The position numbers were made by a program, and so were the translations under genes. From assembly GCA_946478915.1 (NCBI GenBank), contig CAMLER010000069.1, positions 1 to 12,997 of the forward strand: a DNA stretch of 12,997 nt, written 5' to 3'. The DNA comes from an uncultured Chryseolinea sp. GTDB lineage: Bacteria > Bacteroidota > Bacteroidia > Cytophagales > Cyclobacteriaceae. The notes beneath the pieces were generated by a model, which had not been told where the DNA came from, did no database searches, and saw only the letters and a program-made list of their open reading frames with translations. Positions 12,923 to 12,997 of this stretch are shown piece by piece (positions within the stretch are counted from its first letter, which is position 1; every line of letters starts with the position of its first letter).

Positions 12923-12997
12923 ATGGAAATTAATTTGAATACCATCGATGAAGCAATCGAATACATCAAGTACGGAAAGGTCATGGTAGTTGTAGAT
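12923..12997 (+). CDS. ribB: 3,4-dihydroxy-2-butanone-4-phosphate synthase, N-terminal part only
   Basis: Only 25 codons fall in the window, and the gene runs off the right edge. The peptide contains NTIDEAIEYIKYGK followed by VMVVVD, which matches the start of RibB, or the RibB half of a RibBA fusion: a helix, then the strand that leads into the DDEDRENEGD active-site loop, which would lie just outside. RibB makes the four-carbon precursor of riboflavin from ribulose 5-phosphate. The ATG start is firm because an in-frame TGA lies at 12917-12919. Whether a GTP cyclohydrolase II domain follows (RibBA) cannot be seen. The gap to dnaG is 66 bases on the same strand, with no clear terminator. Confidence 0.8.
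   Translation, partial: MEINLNTIDEAIEYIKYGKVMVVVD

Noticed and set aside
1..12997. Defence island, CRISPR array, mobile element or toxin-antitoxin pair
   Set aside because: I looked for regular short repeats, transposase or integrase motifs, terminal inverted repeats and small paired genes, and found none. The CPBP protein is sometimes labelled Abi, but nothing around it suggests a phage-defence context.

Overview
This window reads as a housekeeping chromosomal region of a Bacteroidota bacterium, most likely of the order Cytophagales. The evidence is two secreted proteins ending in type IX secretion (T9SS) C-terminal sorting domains, promoter -7 boxes of the Bacteroidota form TAnnTTTG, the near absence of Shine-Dalgarno sites, and the protein subfamilies present (a kinase-less PASTA protein beside Ddl, an Mrp ATPase without its usual CPxC pair, a DnaG without zinc ligands). 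I see no insertion sequence, integrase, phage gene, tRNA, rRNA or CRISPR array.

Layout: (1) 1-269, minus: the N-terminus of a secreted protein cut by the window edge, followed by a 323-base non-coding stretch (270-592). (2) 593-2083, minus: maf and a CPBP-type membrane protein, exactly abutting. (3) 2177-6092, minus: ddl, a single-pass PASTA protein and a large T9SS-exported protein, with short gaps or overlap, probably one cell-envelope operon. (4) 6151-9177, minus: a 1008-residue secreted M43 (pappalysin/cytophagalysin-like) metalloprotease with its own promoter and a GTG start. (5) 9302-10647, minus: mrp and a NifU-C-like Fe-S carrier, coupled by a one-base TGATG overlap. (6) 10648-10909: a divergent regulatory region with promoters in both directions and a terminator-like hairpin in the mrp leader. 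(7) 10910-12856, plus: dnaG primase, starting at TTG. (8) 12923-end, plus: the first 25 codons of a probable ribB/ribBA.

The genes serve separate core jobs: peptidoglycan precursor synthesis and envelope structure (ddl, PASTA), nucleotide-pool cleaning (maf), Fe-S cluster delivery (mrp, nifU), replication priming (dnaG), riboflavin synthesis (ribB), and export of surface or extracellular proteins through T9SS. I did not find a convincing new multi-gene system. The best leads are local: loss of all four zinc ligands in DnaG, a Leu in place of the Met-turn methionine of the M43 protease, divergent catalytic motifs in the CPBP protein, and a possible attenuator in the leader of the Fe-S operon.
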